From contig JAFMKX010000003.1 in the NCBI GenBank assembly GCA_017852615.1, positions 1 to 49,942 on the forward strand: a stretch of DNA of 49,942 bases, given 5' to 3'. This stretch comes from Pontimonas sp. GTDB taxonomy: Bacteria; Actinomycetota; Actinomycetes; Actinomycetales; Microbacteriaceae. The notes beneath the pieces were generated by a model. That model had not been told where the DNA came from. It made no database searches and saw only the letters and a list, made by a program, of their open reading frames with translations. Each line of letters begins with the position of its first letter. Positions within the stretch are counted from its first letter, which is position 1. Below are positions 9,217-18,655 of the stretch, piece after piece. Made by a program: the position numbers and the translations under genes.

Positions 9217-10152
9217 GTGAGAGAAAAGCGCACCGGGTCGCGACTGCGCGAGACCTATAGGTCACAGCTTCTCACGATGCTTTCGGGCGATCCCCATGGC
9301 GAACCCGATTGGGTTAAAGCCATGAGCGAGGGGGAAGACCAAGGCCTGTTTGGTCCCGACTCTGCGGTCTGGCATGTCAATGGAGGCATTCCGGTGATTG
9401 TTGCCGGGGTGAGAGCGCTTCTCATGCAGACACTCCATCCCGGAGCCATGGCCGGAGTGCATGATCACTCCCGATACGCCAGCGACCCGCTGGGACGTCT
9501 TTCAGGCACCGTGCGCTGGGTGGTCACGACCACCTTCGGCTCTACGACGGGAGTGGGCACAGAGTCCTCCCGAGTTCACCGACTGCACGACCGGGTTTCA
9601 GGGCAGTACACACCAGAAAATTCAACAGAAACCTCCCGCCCGTATTCCGCCCACGATGAAGACCTGTTGACCTGGGTGCACATAGTGTTCACCGATGCGT
9701 TCTTGGCCGCACATCGGCAGTGGGGCAATGGCATTCCCCCATCCTCGGCTGACGAAACCGGAGAGGATCGCTATGTTCGCGAATGGGCTCTGGCTGGCCG
9801 ACAAATGGGCATGACGTCTCCACCAACATCAATGGCGGAGCTTCGGGATGCTCTCCACTCAAGCAAGAAGGTGCTGCGTGCTGATAATCGAGTGCGAGAG
9901 GCAATCTCTTTCTTGACCAACCCGCCGCTTCCGGCCAGCACCAAAATCCCTTACAAGATTTTGGTGGCTGGCGCCGTGGTGACCATCGATCCCTACTACC
10001 GAAAGCTCTTGGGCCTTCGCCGACCCTGGTGGCCAGCGGTCACCGCGACCAGAGTTCTGTTATTTCTCATCGGCGTCGTGCTCGGGCGGGAATCCACCAG
10101 TCGCGCGCGAGCGTTGGAGCGCATTGAACGCATCAACGCAGCTCCCCGCTAG
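9217..10152 (+). CDS. Oxygenase MpaB family protein (DUF2236)
   Basis: MQTLHPGAMAGVHDHSRYASDPLGRLSGT pattern characteristic of the family. Confidence 0.85.
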   Translation: MREKRTGSRLRETYRSQLLTMLSGDPHGEPDWVKAMSEGEDQGLFGPDSAVWHVNGGIPVIVAGVRALLMQTLHPGAMAGVHDHSRYASDPLGRLSGTVRWVVTTTFGSTTGVGTESSRVHRLHDRVSGQYTPENSTETSRPYSAHDEDLLTWVHIVFTDAFLAAHRQWGNGIPPSSADETGEDRYVREWALAGRQMGMTSPPTSMAELRDALHSSKKVLRADNRVREAISFLTNPPLPASTKIPYKILVAGAVVTIDPYYRKLLGLRRPWWPAVTATRVLLFLIGVVLGRESTSRARALERIERINAAPR

Positions 10153-10160
10153 CGAGCGAC

Positions 10161-11195
10161 TTACTGAAGCCCCAAAATATCGACGACGAACATGATGGTG
10201 TCCGTCTCCCCGATCGAACCATCGGGAGTGCCGCCGGAAGGTCCATATCCCATCTCGGGCGGGATGATGATGAGCACTCTGGACCCCACAGTTTGGCCGA
10301 TCAAACCGTCTCTAAAACCAGGAATAACTCCTCCGGTGGGGAAGCTCGCTGGCTCTCCGCGTTCCCAGCTGGAATCAAACACCTCGCCCGTGTTCCAATT
10401 AACGCCGTGGTAGTGAACAATCACCACATCACCGCCACCGACTAGTGCCCCGTCACCCTCGATCACCGTGGCAACAGCAAAGTCGGTGGGCACATCGCCT
10501 TCGGGAATTTCTACTGTGGGAGCGCCGCTGTCGTCATAGGTCACACTGGGAAATCCTGCGGGAGGAAGCTCAGCTTCGCCTTCTAGGCGATCAAGAGCGG
10601 GCTCTGCTGGAGGCTTGATCTCGATGATGTCCACGATGAACAACAATGCCTCGCCCGCTTCTAAACCGAATTCTGGCGCCCCTTCAAGCCCAAAGGCTTG
10701 GATGGGAGGAATTAGGCCGGCAATGCGTGAGCCCACCGTGGAACAGGCCATCGACAAGGACAGGCCAACAAAGTTGGGGTTTGCGGTGTCGAGAGTGAGA
10801 ACGGTCGGGCTGACTTCGCTATAACCAGATTCTTCGATTACGGCGCCCGTGGCTGCGTTATACAGCGCGTAGTCGACCATGAGGTCATCACCGGTGGCAA
10901 CTTCTTGGCCTTCACCGGCAATCACCACGGCGCGTTGGGTGGTGCCCACTTCGAGGGGGAAATCAAAAGTAACTGTCGGGGACTCACCGAATGCTCCGTC
11001 GATTGCGATGGATTCGACTTCGGCGCCTCCCGGGGCACAGCCATCGGATGAAGCGCTCGTCTCAGGGGTGTCAGTCACTTCAGCATCGGCGGCACATCCA
11101 GCCAAGGCGAGAACAAGACTGGAAGCAATCGTGACAATGGCAAAGCGGTTCAACTGGTTGACCTTCCCGAAACAGCGCGCTCGGTGCGCACACAA
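10161..11195 (-). CDS. Lipoprotein with tandem FKBP-type peptidyl-prolyl isomerase domains
   Basis: Lipobox LALAGC, C-terminal FKBP motifs (VHYHGVNWNTGEVFDSSW, VIPGFRDGLIGQTVGSR, IPPEMGYG) plus an upstream degenerate repeat of the domain. Confidence 0.88.
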   Translation of the reverse strand: MCAHRARCFGKVNQLNRFAIVTIASSLVLALAGCAADAEVTDTPETSASSDGCAPGGAEVESIAIDGAFGESPTVTFDFPLEVGTTQRAVVIAGEGQEVATGDDLMVDYALYNAATGAVIEESGYSEVSPTVLTLDTANPNFVGLSLSMACSTVGSRIAGLIPPIQAFGLEGAPEFGLEAGEALLFIVDIIEIKPPAEPALDRLEGEAELPPAGFPSVTYDDSGAPTVEIPEGDVPTDFAVATVIEGDGALVGGGDVVIVHYHGVNWNTGEVFDSSWERGEPASFPTGGVIPGFRDGLIGQTVGSRVLIIIPPEMGYGPSGGTPDGSIGETDTIMFVVDILGLQ

Positions 11196-11232
11196 GGTCC
11201 CATCTTGACAGGTGGGCCTATGACAATCAAAG

Positions 11233-11706
11233 TCAGGCTTTCAGGCTTGTTTCTGGATGATGCGCAATGGGGAAATTAACCGAATTAGCAATGAAACACA
11301 ACGTGCTCGCTCGGTGATGTAGCTCGGGAACTTCCTCCAGCGACCCACTCGAAATTTCAACGCACGGAGCGAGGGTCACCTCCGTGATGCGCCCTGCTCC
11401 ATCGGGAGTGGTCTCGAGCACACCCGACGCATGGTCTACATAGGACTCCACCACTACGCCAGCAGACGATGCGACATGCAAGAAACTGAGCATGTGGCAT
11501 TGGGCAAGGGCCGCGATGAGTAATTCTTCGGGGTTCCATCTAGTGGCATCACCATGAAATGTCTTATCTGCAGAGCCCAGGATGTCCTCTTTACCCGGCG
11601 ATCGCAGCACAAGGTCGCGCGAGTACTCTCGATAACCACTGGTTCCACTGCCGAGATTGCCACTCCAGGTTGCACTGAGATTAAACGAATGGGTTCCCAT
11701 CGGCAC
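11233..11706 (-). CDS. OsmC family protein (second copy in window)
   Basis: WNPEELLIAALAQCHMLSFLHVA and CFIANSVNFPI motifs. Confidence 0.88.
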   Translation of the reverse strand: MPMGTHSFNLSATWSGNLGSGTSGYREYSRDLVLRSPGKEDILGSADKTFHGDATRWNPEELLIAALAQCHMLSFLHVASSAGVVVESYVDHASGVLETTPDGAGRITEVTLAPCVEISSGSLEEVPELHHRASTLCFIANSVNFPIAHHPETSLKA

Positions 11707-11767
11707 TCCCCCTCCTTAGCGGTGATTCCCTCTAATTTGTGAGGGTACAGGTCTACACTGGGGGCTT

Positions 11768-13114
11768 ATGACAGACACTCTTTCCGCGGTTTCACCATCC
11801 GCTGCGAGCACCTCGCGCAATGTCGTGACCGAGATTCCTGGCCCGCGTTCCCAGGAACTTCACGAACGTCGAATGAAGACGGTTTCTGCCGGTGTTTCGG
11901 CGACTTTCCCCATCTACGCTGATCATGCCCACGACGCCACCATCGTGGATGTCGATGGAAACCATTTCCTCGACCTCACCGGCGGTATTGGCGTCATGAC
12001 CGTGGGACACACGAACGACGCAGTAGTGGCCGCGGTGAGCGAGCAAGTGGCCAAGATTACCCACACGCTCTTTGCGGTCGCCGGTTACGAGCCCTACATC
12101 CGAGTGTGTGAACTCCTTGCCCAGCACACTCCGGGAGATTTCGCTAAAAAGTCAGTCTTGGTTAACTCCGGTGCTGAGGCGGTGGAAAATGCCGTGAAGA
12201 TTGCCCGCAAATTCACCGGGCGCAGCGAGGTAGCTGTCCTTCACCATGGTTATCACGGCCGCACCAACCTCACGTCTGCCATGAATTACAACATGCACCC
12301 CTATGGCACAGGTTTTGGTCCCTTGGCAGGGTCGGTGCACCATGCCGCTAATTCGTCCCCGTTTCACGATGGTTTGAGCGGTAAGGAAGCCGCCGAGCGC
12401 ACCATCACCTATTTGGAAAAGCGGGTGGGTGCTGGTCAAATCGCCTGTCTCGTGGTCGAACCGATTCAGGGCGAAGGTGGATTCATCGTTCCCGCCGAAG
12501 GGTATTTACCTGCTCTCGTGGAGTGGTGTCACGCTAATGGCATCGTCTATGTCTCTGATGAGGTGCAAAGCGGTATGACCAGAACAGGCGCTTATTTTGC
12601 CAGCGAGCACTTTGGCATCATTCCCGATTTGGTCATTAGCGCTAAGGGAATTGGTGGCGGAATGCCTATCGCAGCCGTGACGGGTCGAGCAGACATCATG
12701 GATGCCTCACACCCCGGCGGACTGGGGGGAACGTTCGGAGGAAACCCCGTCTCCTGCGCAGCCGTGATCTCGGTATTCGACGAAGTCGAAAAACGTGACC
12801 TTCTCGGTCATGCACGACGAGTCGAGTCGACCATGAAACCGGCTCTGGAAGCACTCCAAGCGAAGCACCCAGCCTTAGCCGATGTTCGCGGAATGGGCGC
12901 AATGTTGGCGATCGAATTTATGGATCCCCACACACAGAAGCCTGCCCCAGAGATCGCAAAGGCGGTCCAAACCCATGCCCTGCATGCGGGGGTCCTGATT
13001 TTGACAGCGGGAACCTTTGGCAATGTCCTTCGATTCCTCCCCCCGGTTATCATCACCGATGAAGAAATTCTCGATGCGGTCTCCGTCATCGATGACGCAT
13101 TGTCCGCGCTCTAG
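11768..13114 (+). CDS. gabT: 4-aminobutyrate aminotransferase
   Basis: Class III aminotransferase: VNSGAEAVENAVKIAR, YHGRTN, DEVQSGMTRTG, ISAKGIGGGMP (PLP Lys), GTFGGNPVSCAA. Confidence 0.92.
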   Translation: MTDTLSAVSPSAASTSRNVVTEIPGPRSQELHERRMKTVSAGVSATFPIYADHAHDATIVDVDGNHFLDLTGGIGVMTVGHTNDAVVAAVSEQVAKITHTLFAVAGYEPYIRVCELLAQHTPGDFAKKSVLVNSGAEAVENAVKIARKFTGRSEVAVLHHGYHGRTNLTSAMNYNMHPYGTGFGPLAGSVHHAANSSPFHDGLSGKEAAERTITYLEKRVGAGQIACLVVEPIQGEGGFIVPAEGYLPALVEWCHANGIVYVSDEVQSGMTRTGAYFASEHFGIIPDLVISAKGIGGGMPIAAVTGRADIMDASHPGGLGGTFGGNPVSCAAVISVFDEVEKRDLLGHARRVESTMKPALEALQAKHPALADVRGMGAMLAIEFMDPHTQKPAPEIAKAVQTHALHAGVLILTAGTFGNVLRFLPPVIITDEEILDAVSVIDDALSAL

Positions 13115-13117
13115 CTA

Positions 13118-14089
13118 GTGCCTGGTCATAGCCTGAGCGGCCCCGATGGCGTCATCGTGGCCGAACTTATCCGCGATGATGTCGTGGAGTCGCTGCATCA
13201 CGGCATCGTGGCGGTCGTCGATAACACGGGCAAGTCGCTGCTGGAGCGTGGTAACCCCTCTGCGGTGGTGTATCCACGCTCCACGCTCAAACCACTACAG
13301 GCACTCACGGTCATGGCTACCGGAGTGGACCTCTCGCCTGTAGAGATAGCACTCACCACAGCAAGTCACTGCGGTTCACTGCAACACCGCGATGCTGTAT
13401 CTGCGTTTCTGAGCCACTACGGGCTCGACGAATCAGCGTTGCAGTGTCCGGTGGATTGGCCACTGGGGCTTAGCCAGCGTGCGGAAATGGCCGCACGCTC
13501 CAATGGCGGAAATCGCTTAGCGATGAATTGTTCGGGAAAACACGCGGGGTTTTTAGCTGCCTGTGTTCACCAGGGCTGGGATCTTGATACCTACTTAGAG
13601 CCCACCCATCCCTTGCAACAGGCCATTCTGGCCACCATTAGCGAATACGCCGGCGAAACCCCAGCGTTTAGCTCCTATGACGGCTGCGGAGCCCCGCTGC
13701 ACGGCTTAAGTGTCTCCGGTTTGGCCACCGCCATCGCTCGAGTCGCCTCGGGGACGAAAGACATCGAGCGCCGCTATCTGGATGCTGTGTCAGAAAACGC
13801 CTGGGCGCTGGATGGTGAAGGGCGAGATAACACGCTCACCATCGAAAAAATCGGTGGAATTGCCAAGATTGGTGCCGAAGGACTCGTCGTCATCGGGACT
13901 CCCGATGGAGTTGCGGTAGCCGTGAAAATCCTCGATGGGTCGATGCGCGCGACATCACTGGTTGCGCTTGCCGCCCTTGCCTCTGTCGGCGCAATTTCTC
14001 AGCAGATAGCCCAGGATCTGAGTACCACCATGGCCACCCCTGTGATGGCCGGAAACCGCATTATCGGAGCACTCCGAGTGCGACTATAG
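13118..14089 (+). CDS. L-asparaginase II family protein
   Basis: YPRSTLKPLQAL, ASHCGS, NCSGKHAGFLAAC, DGCGAP motifs. Confidence 0.9.
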   Translation: MPGHSLSGPDGVIVAELIRDDVVESLHHGIVAVVDNTGKSLLERGNPSAVVYPRSTLKPLQALTVMATGVDLSPVEIALTTASHCGSLQHRDAVSAFLSHYGLDESALQCPVDWPLGLSQRAEMAARSNGGNRLAMNCSGKHAGFLAACVHQGWDLDTYLEPTHPLQQAILATISEYAGETPAFSSYDGCGAPLHGLSVSGLATAIARVASGTKDIERRYLDAVSENAWALDGEGRDNTLTIEKIGGIAKIGAEGLVVIGTPDGVAVAVKILDGSMRATSLVALAALASVGAISQQIAQDLSTTMATPVMAGNRIIGALRVRL

Positions 14090-14113
14090 TCTCAGAGGTG
14101 CTTCTCACCAGAG

Positions 14114-14127
14114 GCATTACGTAATGC
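14114..14127. promoter_or_regulatory. Perfect palindrome GCATTACGTAATGC upstream of ald; candidate Lrp/AldR-type operator
   Basis: 14-bp perfect palindrome 49 nt upstream of the ald ATG. Confidence 0.5.
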
Positions 14128-14176
14128 TCTTTCACAAGGGTGTGCAAGAGCCCCATCCCACACAATTGAGGTCACC

Positions 14177-15292
14177 ATGAAGATTTCTATTCCTAGAGAA
14201 ATCAAGAACAACGAATTTCGCGTAGCGATCACTCCAGCAGGTGTTCGCGAGCTCGTCGAAGCTGGCCATGAGGTCACCGTAGAGACTAGCGCTGGTGAAG
14301 GATCCGGCATTTCTGATGCTGACTACGTAACCCAGGGGGCCACGATTGCCGCCGATGCTGCCAGCACCTGGGCCTCAGCCGAGATGGTGGTCAAGGTTAA
14401 GGAACCCATCGAAGCCGAGTACGGATATTTCCGTAAAGACTTGGTGTTATTTACCTATCTGCACCTTGCTGCCGAGCCTGAACTGACTAAGGCCCTGCTC
14501 GCTGCGGGAACCACCGCCATTGCCTACGAGACAGTTCAAGGTGCCACGGGTGGCTTGCCACTGCTTGCCCCCATGAGCGAAGTTGCCGGAAGGCTCTCTG
14601 CCATTGTGGGAGCTGCCACCTTGCTCAAACCCGCAGGAGGAATGGGAGCGTTAGTTCCTGGAGTTCCCGGGACTAGGCCCTCCAATGTCGTGGTTCTCGG
14701 TGGCGGAGTTGCGGGAACAAACGCAATTTCCGTAGCGGTCGGCTTGGGTGCAGACGTGACGGTCTTGGACACTAACCTGCAGCGCCTCAAAGAGCTCGAT
14801 GCCCTCTATGCGGGACGCATCAAGACAGCCGCATCGAATTCTTTGGAAATTGAGCGGGCGTGTTTAGCAGCCGATATGGTCATTGGCTCCGTGCTGATTC
14901 CCGGGGCAAAAGCTCCCAAGTTGGTCTCACTGGACCTAGTCTCGCGAATGAAGCCGGGCAGTGTCTTGGTCGATATTGCGGTAGATCAGGGCGGGTGCTT
15001 TGAAGGCTCCAAGCCCACGACTCACGCAGACCCCACTTTTGCTGTGCATGGAAGCGTTTACTATTGCGTAGCCAACATGCCTGGCGCGGTGCCCCAGACC
15101 TCCACTATGGCCCTGACCAACGCCACGATGCGATACGTGAAGCTCCTCGCCTCCAAGGGATGGAAAGACGCGCTCGGTCGTGACGCAGGACTTGCTCATG
15201 GTCTCAATACCCACCAGGGATTGCTGACCAACGAAGCAGTGGGACTCGCCCATGGCATGGAATTTGTCACGGTAGAAAGCGCTCTGCACTAA
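14177..15292 (+). CDS. ald: Alanine dehydrogenase
   Basis: IPREIKNNEFRVAITPAGV, VKVKEP, NVVVLGGGVAGTNA, DIAVDQGGCFE. Confidence 0.96.
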   Translation: MKISIPREIKNNEFRVAITPAGVRELVEAGHEVTVETSAGEGSGISDADYVTQGATIAADAASTWASAEMVVKVKEPIEAEYGYFRKDLVLFTYLHLAAEPELTKALLAAGTTAIAYETVQGATGGLPLLAPMSEVAGRLSAIVGAATLLKPAGGMGALVPGVPGTRPSNVVVLGGGVAGTNAISVAVGLGADVTVLDTNLQRLKELDALYAGRIKTAASNSLEIERACLAADMVIGSVLIPGAKAPKLVSLDLVSRMKPGSVLVDIAVDQGGCFEGSKPTTHADPTFAVHGSVYYCVANMPGAVPQTSTMALTNATMRYVKLLASKGWKDALGRDAGLAHGLNTHQGLLTNEAVGLAHGMEFVTVESALH

Positions 15293-17705
15293 CCAGAGAT
15301 ACCGTTCCCTGATCCCACACGACCCACTGGTCTGGTGGGATTGGCAGTGGTGGAAGCACGATACGTCCGGCAGTGGCGTAGCGAATTTCGCCGGGGCTGA
15401 GCTCTGTGATGATGACCCGATGGCGGGCCAGCACAGAGGCAATCTCGAGTCCTTTCATGGCCCAGGTCTCTGGTGTACCCACAAACTTGGTTTCGCTGCC
15501 TTCCCACACTGACTCGTCCCGTGTGAGCACGAGAGGAGGTCCTGGTGCCGGTGTGCTCTCGGGGGGAGCCCAGCTCCGAGGCGCACTGGCGCCGGAGGCT
15601 ATCTGAATCTGACTATCACCCCAGCGAGCACGTCCAGGGGGAAGCACGCCGCCGCCATCCCACGCCACGGCCACATCCGGCTTTGCCAGGGACATCACCA
15701 CCAGGTGTTCGGCCAGACGCGAGAGTGCACGAGCGTGCCGTGTGGAGCCAGACGAGGTCATCACGAGCCGGCCGGGAAAGGTTTCCACACACTCCACCAA
15801 CAGCGCCGCTCCCTCGTGCCCTGAGGCGTTCAAGCAGGAATCGAAATCATCCAGCACCACCAAGGATTGGGCGTTGGCGCTGGTCAAGCACTGCCACACA
15901 CGAAACGGATCGCTGGGTGCGAGCAGGGCTGTGGAGAAACCACTGGCAATGGTGTGCGCAGCAGTGGTTTTCCCGCAGCGCGGATCTCCCAGAATCAGGA
16001 CTGATCCGTGCTGCAGTTGATCAAAACCGAGACTCCGGTGACGCTGTCGTTCCGGGTCATCAGCCAGGGCCCAGCATGCTGAATCTGCAGCAAAACGCTC
16101 GGGTAGCGCTTCGGCCCATACTCTCCAGGGTGAGCTGGGGATGGCTGAATAATCTCGAGGGGTTACCGCGTCCACTCGGTATTCTCGAACCGGCCGCGTT
16201 GCCCCGGAGATAAAAATGCTGCCCGGCTCCAAATGGCGAGACCGTTTTTGTTGCTCGGGAGAAAGCTCGGGCATCCAGGAGGCACATTCAGACGCGTCAC
16301 TCACCCGAGCACATATTCGCAGCGAAATATTGGCCATCATGGCGGGAGTGAGTACACCGGTAATTCGCTGCGTTGACATGATGACGTGGATTCCCAGCGA
16401 CCGACCCCGTGCCAAGACATCGGAAAGCGCCTGCCCGAAACTAGGAAATGTGGTGAGCAACCATGCTGCCTCATCAATCACAATCACCAAACGGGGACAC
16501 TCGCACTCTGGTGGCAGTTGGGCGCACTCCGTTACCCCGTGCGCGGCAAGAAGCTGCTCGCGCTTGAGCATTTCAGCGTGGATGCCCGCCAGTGCTCGAT
16601 CCACCCGCGATTGATCTAAGTCGGTGACTACCCCCACCGTGTGGGGAAGCCCTGCGAGAGTGGCTAACCCGGCGCCTCCTTTGAAATCAATCAACACCAC
16701 CACCAGGTCACGCGGGGAATAATGAGCAGCCATGGAGTGAATCAGCGCGCTCACCGTCACACTCTTTCCGCTCCCTGTTGCACCCCACACCACAGCGTGT
16801 GGACCTTCCACCACAAGATTTATGGGTGGCTCCTCAGACCGTGTTGCCCACCATAAGCAATCCCGTGCGGTGTAATCCACTTCCAGACCACGCTGCCGCT
16901 CTGGTGCTCGAGAGCCGATTCGATCGAGCATCCACCGCGCCTGGGCAAGGCTCACCCCTTCTGTGACAATTTCTTCGCGTAAGCCCTGCGAAGTGATGAC
17001 GGTGGCCCGGGTGTCACCTCGTGCCACCACCACTGTGGAAATGTCCGCTGCCACTTCAGTGATGTCACTGACCCAGAGCGCGAGAGATTTCCCCACAATC
17101 CGAGTCGGGAAGGGGCCATGTACGGGAAAGTCCGCACTGCCCACGCGGGGCTCTAGAACACCCGAGTTCGCAAGACACCAGCTCACCACGATGGCTCGCC
17201 ACACATCAGCTTCCTTCTCGCTTCCGACAAACGCCAAGGATGCTCCTGCCTCGACCCCAAAAGGCATGCCAGCAATTCCCCCGGTTCCCGCAAGGGGATG
17301 AGAACTAGGAGGTGTCCACCAGTGAGTTCCCACTCGAATCATGGATTGGCGAGGAGGCAACCCCAGCCCCAGCGGGTCAGCAAAGACGTGATCAAGACGG
17401 GGCATAACGTCTAGAGCCTGAGTCTTCGTTTCCTCTCGCATCAAATCAAGGCGCTCCCGGTATTCGCTCACAGACTGGTCATATTCCGCCTCAACAAGAT
17501 CTGCGGAGGATCGGTGGCGCTTAACTCCCTCCCACCAGGACCCCATCACCATGAGAGGCCCCAACACCCCCATCGCCAGGGCAAGTGGCGAGCGAAAAAC
17601 TAACGCCATTACTACCGAGAGAATCACAGGGAGCACGGCGGGCAACCAGGGAACACTCGGGGGCTCTGCCGGTATGGGGCGAGCAGGGGGTGGACCGATG
17701 TTCAC
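15267..17705 (-). CDS. FtsK/SpoIIIE-EccC-like secretion-type ATPase (two ATPase modules, N-terminal TM)
   Basis: Walker A GATGSGKSVT, LIDFKGGAGL, LPHTVGVVTDLD, Walker B VIVIDEA; second Walker A GDPRCGKTT with VVLDDFD; N-terminal hydrophobic pair. Confidence 0.85.
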   Translation of the reverse strand: MNIGPPPARPIPAEPPSVPWLPAVLPVILSVVMALVFRSPLALAMGVLGPLMVMGSWWEGVKRHRSSADLVEAEYDQSVSEYRERLDLMREETKTQALDVMPRLDHVFADPLGLGLPPRQSMIRVGTHWWTPPSSHPLAGTGGIAGMPFGVEAGASLAFVGSEKEADVWRAIVVSWCLANSGVLEPRVGSADFPVHGPFPTRIVGKSLALWVSDITEVAADISTVVVARGDTRATVITSQGLREEIVTEGVSLAQARWMLDRIGSRAPERQRGLEVDYTARDCLWWATRSEEPPINLVVEGPHAVVWGATGSGKSVTVSALIHSMAAHYSPRDLVVVLIDFKGGAGLATLAGLPHTVGVVTDLDQSRVDRALAGIHAEMLKREQLLAAHGVTECAQLPPECECPRLVIVIDEAAWLLTTFPSFGQALSDVLARGRSLGIHVIMSTQRITGVLTPAMMANISLRICARVSDASECASWMPELSPEQQKRSRHLEPGSIFISGATRPVREYRVDAVTPRDYSAIPSSPWRVWAEALPERFAADSACWALADDPERQRHRSLGFDQLQHGSVLILGDPRCGKTTAAHTIASGFSTALLAPSDPFRVWQCLTSANAQSLVVLDDFDSCLNASGHEGAALLVECVETFPGRLVMTSSGSTRHARALSRLAEHLVVMSLAKPDVAVAWDGGGVLPPGRARWGDSQIQIASGASAPRSWAPPESTPAPGPPLVLTRDESVWEGSETKFVGTPETWAMKGLEIASVLARHRVIITELSPGEIRYATAGRIVLPPLPIPPDQWVVWDQGTVSLVSAERFLP

Positions 17706-17803
17706 CGGCGTAGTGGAGCATGGCGCTGGAGTCAGTGAGGTGTTTCACCCTGAGTTAGGGAGAAGAGGTCCTCCTCTGTGCCTGTGGACCAGGGCGGCGT
17801 TGG

Positions 17804-18655
17804 CTAGTGCAGCGTGAACGACACCGCGCCGAGGGTAACCGTGGAGCCTCTCACCACCGAGTAGGTGTCAAAGGGGATGCACTGTAGTGCCGGTGACCCA
17901 GGTTCTTCCACCGTCGTGCCAGCATCCGTGTCTAGGTCCTTCACCCAGAAGACACCATCTTGCTGACCAAATTCCAGGTGCTCAGCGGCAACAGTCCCCG
18001 TGGTGTCTTCCAAGCAAATGCGCTGGCGGTGATCATCACTATCGTCGTCGTGTGTTCCGATAAATCCTGGCAACGCGCCCACCGTGACCGACACACCGTT
18101 ATCAAAATTCAGCAGAAAACGAAGTGCTGGTTCCGTGCGGCGGGTTTTACCCACGGCAACCTCTTCTGCCTGAGTGATATCAAATAGCGACATCGCCTGG
18201 GTTTGCTCCGCGCTGGAGTCCTCGGCATCTGAGACAGAATCCGCCGAAGATTCGTCGGGATCCGGGAGAAGAGGCTTTTTGCCCAGATTCAGACTGCGCC
18301 GGATCCATCCGGTGGCGCGCTGGAGGGTATCGGGCTCCGACGTCTCGGTGCTTTCTGCATCATTCTCGCCCAGTGTTATTTCTGGTTCTGCCGCAACCTC
18401 AGGAACCTCACGAGGACGCACCATCGATTGACCACAGTCGGGACAAAAAAGGCTCGTCACCGCCACCATGGTCCCGCACCGGGAACACGGGCGCGGCGGT
18501 GTTACTGCCGTGGCATCAAAAAGGCTCATCTCCACCAGGTTATCGCCACCGCCCGAGCCGACACTCGCAAAACACTCGCGGGGTTCTACAGCAATTTCAT
18601 GAGGTTTCTGCGCCATGATGATGAGTTGGCACACAGAAAGGTTTTTGTGAAGCAC
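17804..18655 (-). CDS. Zinc-ribbon protein with C-terminal FHA-like domain
   Basis: CSRCG...CPDCG zinc ribbon; C-terminal IGTHDDDS...EHLEFGQQDGVFWVKDLDTDAGTTVEEPG FHA-like pattern. True start uncertain (18655, 18613 or the MSLFDAT Met). Confidence 0.65.
   Translation of the reverse strand: MLHKNLSVCQLIIMAQKPHEIAVEPRECFASVGSGGGDNLVEMSLFDATAVTPPRPCSRCGTMVAVTSLFCPDCGQSMVRPREVPEVAAEPEITLGENDAESTETSEPDTLQRATGWIRRSLNLGKKPLLPDPDESSADSVSDAEDSSAEQTQAMSLFDITQAEEVAVGKTRRTEPALRFLLNFDNGVSVTVGALPGFIGTHDDDSDDHRQRICLEDTTGTVAAEHLEFGQQDGVFWVKDLDTDAGTTVEEPGSPALQCIPFDTYSVVRGSTVTLGAVSFTLH

Noticed and set aside
17706-17803. Possible small WXG100/Esx gene next to the EccC-like ATPase
   Set aside because: Gap is only ~100 nt and no ORF with a WxG motif is present on either strand.
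18428-18646. N-terminal extension of the HExxH protein given by the ORF track
   Set aside because: Translates antisense through the zinc-ribbon coding region; the GTG at 18647 with a nearby SD-like sequence directly precedes the TM segment.
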